NCBI RefSeq assembly: GCF_013416555.1
Contig: NZ_JACCFG010000005.1
Coordinates: 124,001 to 188,000 of the forward strand
Direction: 5' to 3'
Source of the DNA: Sphingomonas sp. R-74633
Lineage (GTDB): Bacteria > Pseudomonadota > Alphaproteobacteria > Sphingomonadales > Sphingomonadaceae
DNA: 64,000 bases
In this document: piece after piece, positions 54,716-62,798 of the stretch
Layout: each line of letters begins with the position of its first letter
Numbering within the stretch: position 1 is the first letter of the stretch
Program-made: the position numbers and the translations under genes
The notes under the pieces: generated by a model
Databases searched by the model: none
Told to the model about the DNA's origin: nothing
What the model saw: only the letters and a program-made list of their open reading frames with translations

Positions 54716-56034
54716 CCGAACTCGACCGCCTCGAAGCGGATCGGCCGGCCGATCGCCTGATTGGCGAGTTCGGCCTCCCACATCACCCGGTTGCCGCGCA
54801 CGATCGTGCCGACCGGCTTGCCGGTGAGCTGCATGCCGGTGAACGGCGACCAGCCGCAGCGCGAAGCGAGCCAGCTCTCCTCGATCGTCCAGCGCGCCTT
54901 GAGGTCGACCACGGTGAAATCGGCGTCATAGCCGACCGCGATCCGGCCCTTGCCCACAATGCCGAAGATGCGCTGCGGGCCGGCACTGGTCAGGTCGATC
55001 ACGCGCTGGAGCGTCGTCCGCCCCTCGGCGACATGGTTGAGCATCAGCGGCAGCAGCGTCTGCACGCCGGGCATGCCACTCGGCGAATCGGGATAGGGCT
55101 TGGCCTTTTCCTCGCGCGTGTGCGGCGCATGGTCCGAACCCAGCACATCGGGCACACCCTGGTTGAGCCAGTGCCACAGCCCCGCGCGATGCGCGCCCGA
55201 GCGGATCGGCGGGTTCATCTGCGCGAAGGTGCCGATCGTCGGATAGGCTTCCTCGCCCGCCAGCGTCAGGTGCTGGGGCGTGACTTCGCAGGTCGCGATG
55301 TCCTTGTTCTGGCCAAGCAGCTCAAGCTCGGCCGGCGTCGTCACATGGAGCACATGGATCCGCCGCCGCGCCGCGCGCGCCAGGCCCAGGATGCGGCGCG
55401 TCGCCAGCATCGCGCTCTCGTCGTCGCGCCAGACCGGATGGCTTGAGGGATCGCCGGGTACCCGCTCGCCCAGGCGATCCTGCATGCGGAACTCGTCCTC
55501 GGCGTGGATCGCGACGCGGCGATGACCCGATGCGAGCACACGCGCCAGATTGGCGTCGTCCGAAACGAGCAGGTCGCCGGTCGAGGCGCCCATGAAGATC
55601 TTCACGCCCGCAGTGCCGGGCAGGCGCTCGAGCTCGGCGAGCCGCTCGGCATTGTTGTTGGTCGCGCCGACATAAAAAGCATGGTCGCACCACATGCGGT
55701 CGCGCGCACGGGCGAGCTTGTCCTGCACCGCTTCGGCCGAATCGGTATTGGGCTTGGTGTTCGGCATCTCGAACACCGCGGTGACGCCGCCGAGCACTGC
55801 CGCCCGGGCACCGCTTTCGAGGTCTTCCTTGGCCTCGAGGCCGGGCTCGCGGAAATGCACCTGGCTGTCGATCACGCCGGGCAGCACGTCGAGCCCGGTG
55901 CAGTCGATCGTCTCGCCTGCCTCCAGCGCGCCGCCGATCGCGACGATGCGGCCGTTCGACACGCCGACATCCAGTTCGGCCGGACCGGAGGGCAGATGCA
56001 CGCGTCCGCCCTTGAGCTTCAGATCGACATTCAT
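54712..56034 (-). CDS. pyrC: Dihydroorotase-like amidohydrolase (class I) with a His-to-Gln change
   Basis: A 440-residue cyclic amidohydrolase of the pyrimidine pathway. Motifs are VIDSQVHFREPG, VKIFMGASTG with the carbamylated Lys, HAEDEFR, HVLHVTTPAE, MNPPIRS and GSDHAPHT. In the usual HxH metal pair the first His is Gln58 (codon CAG), so one zinc ligand is altered; the rest of the site looks complete. It may be an active variant form or a non-catalytic partner. AAGAGG precedes the ATG at 56034. It is divergent from ygfZ across 44 bases. Confidence 0.88.
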   Translation of the reverse strand: MNVDLKLKGGRVHLPSGPAELDVGVSNGRIVAIGGALEAGETIDCTGLDVLPGVIDSQVHFREPGLEAKEDLESGARAAVLGGVTAVFEMPNTKPNTDSAEAVQDKLARARDRMWCDHAFYVGATNNNAERLAELERLPGTAGVKIFMGASTGDLLVSDDANLARVLASGHRRVAIHAEDEFRMQDRLGERVPGDPSSHPVWRDDESAMLATRRILGLARAARRRIHVLHVTTPAELELLGQNKDIATCEVTPQHLTLAGEEAYPTIGTFAQMNPPIRSGAHRAGLWHWLNQGVPDVLGSDHAPHTREEKAKPYPDSPSGMPGVQTLLPLMLNHVAEGRTTLQRVIDLTSAGPQRIFGIVGKGRIAVGYDADFTVVDLKARWTIEESWLASRCGWSPFTGMQLTGKPVGTIVRGNRVMWEAELANQAIGRPIRFEAVEFG

Positions 56035-56078
56035 GCGCACCTCTTCCGTCGGCCCCCGCCACCCCCTACCTGTTCGGC

Positions 56079-56816
56079 ATGAGCGATACCAGCACCAGAC
56101 TAGCCGACCGTGCCCTGATCCGCATTTCGGGCGAGGATGTTCGCGGATTCCTTCAGGGTCTGGTCACGCAGGATCTCGATGCGGTCACGCCCGAAGCGCC
56201 GCAATGGGCCGGGCTGCTCACGCCGCAGGGCAAGGCGCTGTTCGATTTCATCCTGTGGGCGGACGGCGATACGATCCTGGTCGATTGCGAAACGGAGCAG
56301 CGCGAGGCCCTGGCCCGGCGGCTGACGATGTACCGGCTCCGTCGGCCGATCACGATCGAGGCCGTGGAAAGCGGTGTTCATTGGTCGCTTGAGCCGGGGC
56401 AGGGTATCCCCGACCCGCGCCTGGCCGCGCTGGGCCATCGCTGGCTGGGTGCCGCGGACGGCGCGGAAGCCACCGGCTGGAAGGAGCATCGGCTGCGGCT
56501 TGGCGTGACCGAAGGCGCTGAGGAATTGGGCCAGGACAAGACACTGTGGCTCGAATGCAACGCTGCCGAGCTCAATGGCGTCAGTTTCACCAAGGGCTGT
56601 TATGTCGGCCAGGAGAATACGGCGCGGATGCATTACCGCGCCAAGGTCAATCGGCGGCTGGTCGTTACGCCGCTCGGCGAAGCCGGCGATCGCACGCGGA
56701 CCAGCTATCCCGAACTCGGCCTGATGGTCGAGCTGCGCCGCGTCGAGGCAATGGGTGACGCGCTAATGCCCGATTGGCTGACGGCTGCGCTGGCCGAAGC
56801 GCCCGCTCAGGGCTGA
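56079..56816 (+). CDS. ygfZ: Folate-binding protein YgfZ (Fe-S cluster repair)
   Basis: A 245-residue GcvT-like protein that uses tetrahydrofolate in maintenance of iron-sulfur enzymes. The diagnostic motif KGCYVGQE is present (GVSFTKGCYVGQENTARM), along with the N-terminal FLQGLVTQDL and LTPQGKALFDFILW segments. It is somewhat shorter than the E. coli protein. The gene overlaps the convergent hydrolase gene by 10 bases. Radical SAM enzymes and endonuclease III in this window are Fe-S proteins of the kind it serves. Confidence 0.92.
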   Translation: MSDTSTRLADRALIRISGEDVRGFLQGLVTQDLDAVTPEAPQWAGLLTPQGKALFDFILWADGDTILVDCETEQREALARRLTMYRLRRPITIEAVESGVHWSLEPGQGIPDPRLAALGHRWLGAADGAEATGWKEHRLRLGVTEGAEELGQDKTLWLECNAAELNGVSFTKGCYVGQENTARMHYRAKVNRRLVVTPLGEAGDRTRTSYPELGLMVELRRVEAMGDALMPDWLTAALAEAPAQG

Positions 56817-57613
56817 AGTCGCTGGAGCCAGGCAAGCGTCCGGGTCTGTGCCTCGGGTTCGAAGGCCAGTTCATGCCCATAGCCGGAGACCAGCTCGAGC
56901 GTGGCGTGCGGGGCGGCGGCGGCGAGCGCGCGGCCCTGATCGGCAGGGATCAGGGTGTCCGCGGTACCGTGCAGGACCAGCACCGGCGCAGCCACCTTTG
57001 CCAGTTTGGCACGATTGTCGAAGCGATCACGAAGCATCAGCCGTACGGGCAACCAGGGATAATGGCCTGCTGCAACATCGGGCAGGCTGGTGAAGCCGGA
57101 GATCAGCACCAGCCCGGCCACCGGCATGCGCGCCGCCAGCTCGGTCGCCACGCCGGAGCCGAGCGAATTGCCGATCAACACGGTTCGTTGGGTGGCGACC
57201 CCGTGCATGCCGAGCCAGGCGAGCGCGGCGCGGCCATCCGCGTAGAGGCCCGCTTCGCTCGGCTTGCCGGGATTGCCGCGATAGCCCCGATATTCGACGA
57301 GCAACAGGCCATAGCCGCGCGCGCCAAGCTGATCGGTTGCCACCGCCGATTCGTCGATGCTGCTGCCATTGCCGTGGAAGAAGACGAGCGTCTGCCGCCC
57401 AAGCACCGCAGCGCGATAGGCAGCGTGCAACGATAGCCCGTCGGCGGTTTCCAGCGCGATCGATGTGAAGCCGGGCGGAACCGCGCTGGCTCCTGCGCCG
57501 GGTGCCGGCGGGGCCGGATAGATCAGCGAGCGCTGGGCAACGGCGAGTGCAACCAGCACGACCAGGTACAGCCCCGCAATCAGCCCCAGTGCAGCCAGTG
57601 CAACTTTTGTCAC
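56807..57613 (-). CDS. Membrane-anchored alpha/beta hydrolase (BEM46/YfhR-like)
   Basis: A 268-residue protein starting with one membrane helix (VALAALGLIAGLYLVVLVAL). The hydrolase fold has the oxyanion strand LVFFHGNGSSIDE, the nucleophile elbow IGNSLGSGVA, the Asp in LVLHGTADTLIP and the His in GYGHELAF. It is probably an esterase or peptidase facing the periplasm. GGGAG lies before the GTG at 57613; the frame to 57850 has no start support. Substrate unknown. Confidence 0.85.
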   Translation of the reverse strand: MTKVALAALGLIAGLYLVVLVALAVAQRSLIYPAPPAPGAGASAVPPGFTSIALETADGLSLHAAYRAAVLGRQTLVFFHGNGSSIDESAVATDQLGARGYGLLLVEYRGYRGNPGKPSEAGLYADGRAALAWLGMHGVATQRTVLIGNSLGSGVATELAARMPVAGLVLISGFTSLPDVAAGHYPWLPVRLMLRDRFDNRAKLAKVAAPVLVLHGTADTLIPADQGRALAAAAPHATLELVSGYGHELAFEPEAQTRTLAWLQRLQP

Positions 57614-57662
57614 GCGCGCGCTCCCTCCATCCGAAGGCTGCCCGGCGTTGAGGGAAAAGGCC

Positions 57663-57695
57663 AAAGAAAAAGGGAGGCCGGTTTCCCGACCTCCC
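57663..57695 (-). terminator. Rho-independent terminator after the OmpA-family gene
   Basis: Read on the minus strand: GGGAGGTCGGG, loop, CCGGCCTCCC (one mismatch in ten pairs), followed by TTTTTCTTT. It starts 31 bases past the stop of the OmpA-family gene. Confidence 0.9.
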
Positions 57696-57725
57696 CAATT
57701 CTCAGTCCTTCCGGACGGGTCTGGC

Positions 57726-58859
57726 TTAGTAGCCCGAACCCGGGCCGTAGGTGACTTCCACGCGGCGGTTCTGCAGCTCGCGAACACCGTCGGCGGTTTC
57801 GACGCGCGGCTTGCTCTCGCCGAATGCTTCGGTCGAGATCGCACCGGCACCGATGCCGCGCGAGGTGAGGTAGCCCTTCACCGAGTCCGCACGACGCTGC
57901 GAGAGACCAACGTTGTAGCTGGCCGAGCCCGAGCGGTCGGCGTGGCCGGCAAGCATCACCTGCGCGTTACCGCAGTTCTGATAGTTGCTGATGGCGTTGT
58001 CGAGGATGCTCGCGGCTTCCGGCGTGATGTCCGACTTATCCCAGTCGAAGAACACGATGTACGGTCCCGGGGTGCAAACGACGGTCGGCGTCGGCGTGGG
58101 CTCCGGAGTCGGGGTCCAGGTCGGCGTCGGGGTCGGCTCGGGGGTCGGGGTCGGCGTGGGAACCGGCTCCGGCGCACCGAAGTTGAAGATCAGGCCGCCC
58201 ATGATCGAGTGCGAGCGGAAACGGGTCTCGAGCGCGCGGCCCGAAACGTCGGTCAGCTTCACATTGTCAGCGTTGAAGAAGCGATACTTCAGCGAGACGT
58301 CGATCGAGTCCGAAAGCGGTGCACGGATGCCCGCAATCGCCTGCCAGGCGAAGACCGTGTCGGAGTCGTCCAGCGAGTCCTGGTAGGTGTTGAGCGCGTA
58401 GTTGTTCTTCACGCGAGCAACACCGACGCCGCCGCCGACAAAGCCCTGAACGCCATTGTCGTCACCGAAGTCGAACATGCCGTTGACCATGAAGCTCAGC
58501 GCCGAAGAACGGCCACCAGCATAGCTGTAGTCGCCCGGAGGAGCATTGAACGCAGTGCCAGCCGCATTGCGGACGGGCTGCGTCACGGTGCTGGTGAGGC
58601 GCGTGACCGAAGCCTGGCGATAGCCGACTTCAGCTTCAGCGCGGAACGGGCCGAAGTCGTAACCGACAACGGCATCGGCATCCCAGCCAGCCTTATGGTG
58701 AGCGGTGACGGCATCCTTGGCAGTGCCGACGTCGAACTTGATGTCCTCGACCAGCATCGTGCCGCCTTCGACACCCACATACCACGCATCGTCGCGGGCA
58801 AAGGCGGGCGTGCTCAGCGCGGTGGTCGCAAGTGCCAGAGTTACGGCAAGCTTCCGCAT
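57726..58859 (-). CDS. OmpA family outer-membrane protein
   Basis: The 377-residue protein has a signal peptide ending AFA, an eight-strand-type barrel (about 23-230, DAWYVGVEGGTMLVEDIKF to GLIFNFG), a repetitive Pro-Thr linker (PTPTPTPEPTPTPTWTPTP, about 232-260) and a C-terminal OmpA peptidoglycan-binding domain. That domain has FFDWDKSDITPEA, LAGHADRSGS and NVGLSQRRADSVKGYL. Two Cys (VVCTPG and NCGNA) may pair. AAAGGGG precedes the ATG. A strong terminator follows. Likely abundant and structural. Confidence 0.93.
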   Translation of the reverse strand: MRKLAVTLALATTALSTPAFARDDAWYVGVEGGTMLVEDIKFDVGTAKDAVTAHHKAGWDADAVVGYDFGPFRAEAEVGYRQASVTRLTSTVTQPVRNAAGTAFNAPPGDYSYAGGRSSALSFMVNGMFDFGDDNGVQGFVGGGVGVARVKNNYALNTYQDSLDDSDTVFAWQAIAGIRAPLSDSIDVSLKYRFFNADNVKLTDVSGRALETRFRSHSIMGGLIFNFGAPEPVPTPTPTPEPTPTPTWTPTPEPTPTPTVVCTPGPYIVFFDWDKSDITPEAASILDNAISNYQNCGNAQVMLAGHADRSGSASYNVGLSQRRADSVKGYLTSRGIGAGAISTEAFGESKPRVETADGVRELQNRRVEVTYGPGSGY

Positions 58860-58966
58860 CTTAATCCCCTTTCAAGTTGTCACTACGGACAGCGAAAAAC
58901 TCAGTACCGAAACGAAAGTTTCTACGCAAGCGCACAAATCCCGGCACTGTTGCATGAACGTCACAG

Positions 58967-59467
58967 TCAGTCGGGTTCGATCAGACCGTGCGCGCGCAAC
59001 GCAACGAGCACCGCAGAAACTGCGGCTCTCGCTTCCGCATCAACCACTATCCCGCCAACTGGTTCCGCGATTCCCGTTTCCCGCGGGCCAACAATCTGCT
59101 CGCCGCTGACAAACACGCGGCCATGCGTTTCTCCGGCACGCCAGCTGCCGTCGATAAAGAGGGCGAATCCGATGGCTTCGCCGAGCCAGAGCCGCATGCC
59201 CTCGCGCGGCGCCACGAACCGCCAGCCGCCCTCGGTCCAGCCGGCAATCGCGCGCGCGTGGCCCAACCATGCGTCCGTGGGAGCGTCGCCGACGATCCAG
59301 CATTGCCCCGCCAGGGGCGCCGCCGGGGGGGCATCCGTGCCGATCGCTTCCGCCGCGGCCTGGGTCATCAGGTCGAGCACCGTGATTGCTTCGTTGTGGT
59401 GCATTTCCTTCTGCGCCTGCCCGGCGACGAGCAGCGGCAGGGCGAGTCGGTCGGTCGTGTCAGTCAT
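58967..59467 (-). CDS. DUF2793 domain protein, downstream of the GTA tail genes
   Basis: A 166-residue protein with the DUF2793 signature (LALPLLVAGQAQKEMHHNEA, then LAGQCWIVGDAPTDAW, WRFVAPREGMRLWLGE). DUF2793 proteins often occur at the end of phage or GTA tail clusters, possibly as fibre or attachment parts. Its ATG overlaps the stop of the g15-like gene, so it belongs to that operon. Confidence 0.85.
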   Translation of the reverse strand: MTDTTDRLALPLLVAGQAQKEMHHNEAITVLDLMTQAAAEAIGTDAPPAAPLAGQCWIVGDAPTDAWLGHARAIAGWTEGGWRFVAPREGMRLWLGEAIGFALFIDGSWRAGETHGRVFVSGEQIVGPRETGIAEPVGGIVVDAEARAAVSAVLVALRAHGLIEPD

Positions 59468-61617
59468 GCGTCTTCTCCCGCAAGCGGCAAAGTAAGGGTC
59501 GCGGCAGGGGAGGGCCCGGCCGCGCCGATCTGGCGCAGTTCGATCATGAGGGGTTCGGCGCAGACGGCCGCGCTCAGTGTCGCTTCCGCCGCGCGCAGAT
59601 CGACGCTCCAGCCTGAGCCCGCTTCCGGGATCACCGACAGGCGATAGCATTCGCCATCGGGTTCGGCCGCGACATCGGTGCCGTCTCGCCAGGCCCAGTC
59701 GGTGCGGCTCCGGCGGACCCAGCGCAACTGCACGCCGTCGTCCGGAAGCGGACGCGCGGTGAGATGCACCGGTGCGAGCGGCAGCAGCGAGATGCCGTCG
59801 ATCCGCGCTTCGGCTGCTGCCGCCGCACTGGCGTCGCCCGCCCCCTCCGCCAGCACCCGCGCCGTGCTACCCAGCGCCGAGGCCGGGAGGTCGACAAGCG
59901 CGAGCGTGTCCGCATCGAGAAGTACGAAGCGATCGCCCGGCGCCTGGCTGGCGATGGCGCGCTCGGTACCGCGTCGTCCGCGCCACAGTCCGGTGAGCCG
60001 CCAGCGGCGGCCGCCCAGTGATTGTGCGGTCGCGAACTGGATCAGCTCGTCCCCCAGCATCGTCAGGTTCGCGCCGCTATCGAGTGCGGCGGTGTCGGCA
60101 TCGTCCAGCTGCATCGCCGCATGCGCCAGCTCGACCTCCACATCGTTGCGGCGGTCCTCGATCGTGGCGGGCGCCGGCCCGGGCGCACGCACCACCGTGC
60201 CGAGTACCGCGACGCCCCTTGTGCCGCCGATCGCCCGCCATGCCGCGCCATCGTCGGTAGTGAGCAGCAGCGCCGCGCCGCGCCATCCCCCCGCGCTTCC
60301 CGCCGCCGCCACGGCGAGGCGCGGCACGCGCGATGCGGCGTCATCAATCGGCGGCAGCTCGAAGGCGTGGACCAGGGTCTGGCCGATCATCGTATCGGCG
60401 GCAGCGAGCACGCGGCCACTATTTGCAGGGATCGCCGCCATCTCGGGCGCCAGCGCCACGCAATCGAGCGTCACCGTCATCGCCTCGAGCTTCCAGCCGT
60501 CGACGCGCCACAGCCCCGGCGCGCCCGCGATCCGCACCCGCGCGCCGGGCTGCACCGCCAGCGCGTCCCAGCCCAGGCTGACGCTGCGCCGCGTCCGCTC
60601 GGTATCAGCGCGCAGCAACGCCGCCTCGGCGAGCGTCCGCGCGGTGCCCGCGTCGATCGCGGCGGGCAGCTCGATCCGCGTCTCGCGCAGTCCGGTGCCG
60701 GCGCGCCCGGCGCGCTGCACGCCGATCTGATAGTCGCGCGCCGGGTCATAATGGCTAAGCGTCAGCGTGCCCGGCACACTCGTCGCGGCGGCGATCGCGC
60801 GATTGCCGCGCCCGCCGCCGCCCATGCCGGGGTCGTCGACCGTCAGGGCATCGCCCGTCCCGCAGCGCAGCGCCGGCCCCTCGCCGAACCATCCGCCCGC
60901 AGTCTCCGCCAGCGCCTCGGCGACCGCCGCCAGGCTCGTTCCCTGCGCGGCAAAGCCCGCCAGCGCCACGGTGGGATCGCTTGCCGCCACCGCACCCAGC
61001 GCCACTGCGATGTCGCCGGCGGCGATCGGTGCGGCATCGGCCTCGACTTCGAAGGACAGAGACGGGATCCGGTTCCCCCATGGTCCCAGCTCGAGATCCT
61101 CGAACACTGCATAGGCGATGCCGCGATGCGCCGGCGCCTGGCCCGCGCCTTCGGCCGCCACGATCAGCGGGTCGGCGGCCTGATCCTCGCCGCCCAGGTG
61201 CAGCCGGAAGCCGGTGCGCGCCTTGAAGTCGCCCGCGGCGCCGCGCAGCAACTGCCCGTCCGCCCAGATCCGCCCCACGCCCAGGATCGGCCGCGCCGAA
61301 AGCGCCACCGCCAGGCTGGCGGTATAGCTGTAGGTCGTCGTGCTTGCCTGTCCCTTGCCGCCCGATTCGCGGTTGCGATGCTCGATCAGGTCGGTTGCCC
61401 AGATCACCGATCCCGCCACGCGCATCGTGCCGAACAGCTTGGGAAGCTGGGTGCCATAGGAAGACGTCTGCAGCTTGAGATCGCTCAGCCGCGGCCCCTC
61501 GCGTCCCTTGGGCTTGAAAATCGCGTGATCGATGGCGTTCCCGGCGATCGCGCCGATAGCCGCGCCCAGCGGGCCGCCGATCAGCCCGCCCGCCACGGTG
61601 AGCACCATGGTCGCCAT
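59464..61617 (-). CDS. GTA/phage tail host-specificity protein (g15-like)
   Basis: A 717-residue tail-tip protein. A glycine-rich hydrophobic N-terminus (VAGGLIGGPLGAAIGAIAG) is followed by LQTSSYGTQLPKLFGTMRVA and YSYTASLAVALSARPILGVG, matching the start of GTA gene 15 products, with a phage-tail_3-like middle. It is much shorter than the Rhodobacter homologue, and I see no TIM-barrel segment in it. It is the last of the structural tail genes before the DUF2793 gene. Confidence 0.85.
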   Translation of the reverse strand: MATMVLTVAGGLIGGPLGAAIGAIAGNAIDHAIFKPKGREGPRLSDLKLQTSSYGTQLPKLFGTMRVAGSVIWATDLIEHRNRESGGKGQASTTTYSYTASLAVALSARPILGVGRIWADGQLLRGAAGDFKARTGFRLHLGGEDQAADPLIVAAEGAGQAPAHRGIAYAVFEDLELGPWGNRIPSLSFEVEADAAPIAAGDIAVALGAVAASDPTVALAGFAAQGTSLAAVAEALAETAGGWFGEGPALRCGTGDALTVDDPGMGGGGRGNRAIAAATSVPGTLTLSHYDPARDYQIGVQRAGRAGTGLRETRIELPAAIDAGTARTLAEAALLRADTERTRRSVSLGWDALAVQPGARVRIAGAPGLWRVDGWKLEAMTVTLDCVALAPEMAAIPANSGRVLAAADTMIGQTLVHAFELPPIDDAASRVPRLAVAAAGSAGGWRGAALLLTTDDGAAWRAIGGTRGVAVLGTVVRAPGPAPATIEDRRNDVEVELAHAAMQLDDADTAALDSGANLTMLGDELIQFATAQSLGGRRWRLTGLWRGRRGTERAIASQAPGDRFVLLDADTLALVDLPASALGSTARVLAEGAGDASAAAAAEARIDGISLLPLAPVHLTARPLPDDGVQLRWVRRSRTDWAWRDGTDVAAEPDGECYRLSVIPEAGSGWSVDLRAAEATLSAAVCAEPLMIELRQIGAAGPSPAATLTLPLAGEDA

Positions 61618-61620
61618 GTT

Positions 61621-61998
61621 TCAGTCCTCCGATTGTCGCCAGCGGCCGAGTACCGGCCAGGGCAGGGGGTCGGGCCGCTCGACCACCCGGCGCAGCATCG
61701 CGTCGGCATGAATCAGCCCGGTCCCGCTATCGATGCCGAGATGGAGCTGACCGGCGCCGCTTGCGAACAGCACCAGGTCGCCCGGCGCCCGTCCCTGCGC
61801 TGCCACCAGCCCCGCCGCCGCAACTATTGCGCGCACTCGCGCGACATCGCCGCTCCGCATCGCATAGCTGCCCGGCACCGCTGCGCCGAAGGCCCACCCC
61901 GCCAGCCCGACACAGTCGAGCCCGGCCTCGGGAGTCCGCCCCCGTGGCCGGAAGCGTACCCCAATCATTGCGCGCGCCCGCGCGAGGGCGGCGCTCAT
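61621..61998 (-). CDS. GTA NlpC/P60 cell-wall peptidase (g14-like)
   Basis: A 125-residue C40-family hydrolase of the tail. The catalytic Cys is in GLDCVGLAGWA (Cys29), the His in QLHLGIDSG (His86), and APGDLVLFAS is typical of phage and GTA cell-wall peptidases. It probably opens the peptidoglycan of the recipient. Its ATG overlaps the stop of the DUF2163 gene. Confidence 0.9.
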   Translation of the reverse strand: MSAALARARAMIGVRFRPRGRTPEAGLDCVGLAGWAFGAAVPGSYAMRSGDVARVRAIVAAAGLVAAQGRAPGDLVLFASGAGQLHLGIDSGTGLIHADAMLRRVVERPDPLPWPVLGRWRQSED

Positions 61999-62798
61999 CC
62001 GCCCGGATAGCGCGTCAGCAGGTCGACGCCGGGCAGGTAAGGCTCGCCGCGAAAGTTGAGCGCATTGCCAAAGCGCCCGGCGCAACTCGCCAGCGTCTTG
62101 TCGCACCCCTCGACCAGCAGCACGCGCCCGGGCGCATCGAAGCGCGGCGGCCGGCGCAGCGTCACGCTCGCCCCGTCGGAGCGCAGGATCGCATCTTCCA
62201 GTCCAGAATTTGCGCCGGAGATCCAGCGGAGCCGTCCCTGCGCGTAGCCATTGGCCACCGGTTCGTCGGCATCCAGCGTCAGCAGATTGTCCTCGATGCC
62301 GGTCACGACTGCGAAGTGGCGTCGCCCCGCCATCGCGACCCGGCAGCGCGCATCGCCCAGGTCGGCGCGGCATTCGGGCGACGTCTCCTCCGCCACCGGC
62401 CGCTCGAGCGCCGCCATGGCGCCACGCAGCTCGGCAGTCAGCGTGCTCCCGCGCGTCTCGATCGCGCCAATCGTCCCTTCGCCCAGCGCGATCTGGTTCG
62501 CCGGATCGGTCCAGTCACAGGCCAAGATCGCCACGCGCGCGCCGTCCCAGCGCCCGGCGAGCAGATCCGCCTCGCTGATCGCGTCGCTGGTCAGCGCGCC
62601 GGTCACGTCCATGCTCGCCGGATCGAGCCCGGCGCCGCGCATGATCGCGCTCGGCACCATGCCGGGGGCAGCCCGATGGACCAGCCCGTCCCAGGCGATG
62701 TCGCGGTCATGCGCAGTCAGCCCGATCGTCACGCCGTCGCGCCGCTCAATCCGCCAGCACAGCGCCAGCGTGGTGAGTTCCTGATCCAGCCAGCTCAT
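61995..62798 (-). CDS. GTA tail protein, DUF2163 (g13-like)
   Basis: A 267-residue protein with the DUF2163 pattern: N-terminal LTTLALCWRIERRDGVTIGL, middle CDWTDPANQIAL and TAELRGAMAALERPVAEETS, the CRADLGDARC cysteine pair, and C-terminal VEGCDKTLASCAGRFGNALN. Gene 13 of GTAs encodes a tail hub component that probably holds an Fe-S cluster; the four Cys fit that. Coupled on both sides by ATGA-type overlaps. Confidence 0.92.
   Translation of the reverse strand: MSWLDQELTTLALCWRIERRDGVTIGLTAHDRDIAWDGLVHRAAPGMVPSAIMRGAGLDPASMDVTGALTSDAISEADLLAGRWDGARVAILACDWTDPANQIALGEGTIGAIETRGSTLTAELRGAMAALERPVAEETSPECRADLGDARCRVAMAGRRHFAVVTGIEDNLLTLDADEPVANGYAQGRLRWISGANSGLEDAILRSDGASVTLRRPPRFDAPGRVLLVEGCDKTLASCAGRFGNALNFRGEPYLPGVDLLTRYPGG

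Noticed and set aside
57960..58180. Tandem short repeats in the OmpA-family gene as a CRISPR array or minisatellite element
   Set aside because: They encode the Pro-Thr linker in frame, have no spacers and no cas genes nearby.
60022..62010. A 662-codon plus-strand frame opposite the GTA tail genes
   Set aside because: Arg/His/Ala-rich antisense reading of the g15, g14 and g13 genes with no domain. The minus-strand genes have family motifs and coupled starts.
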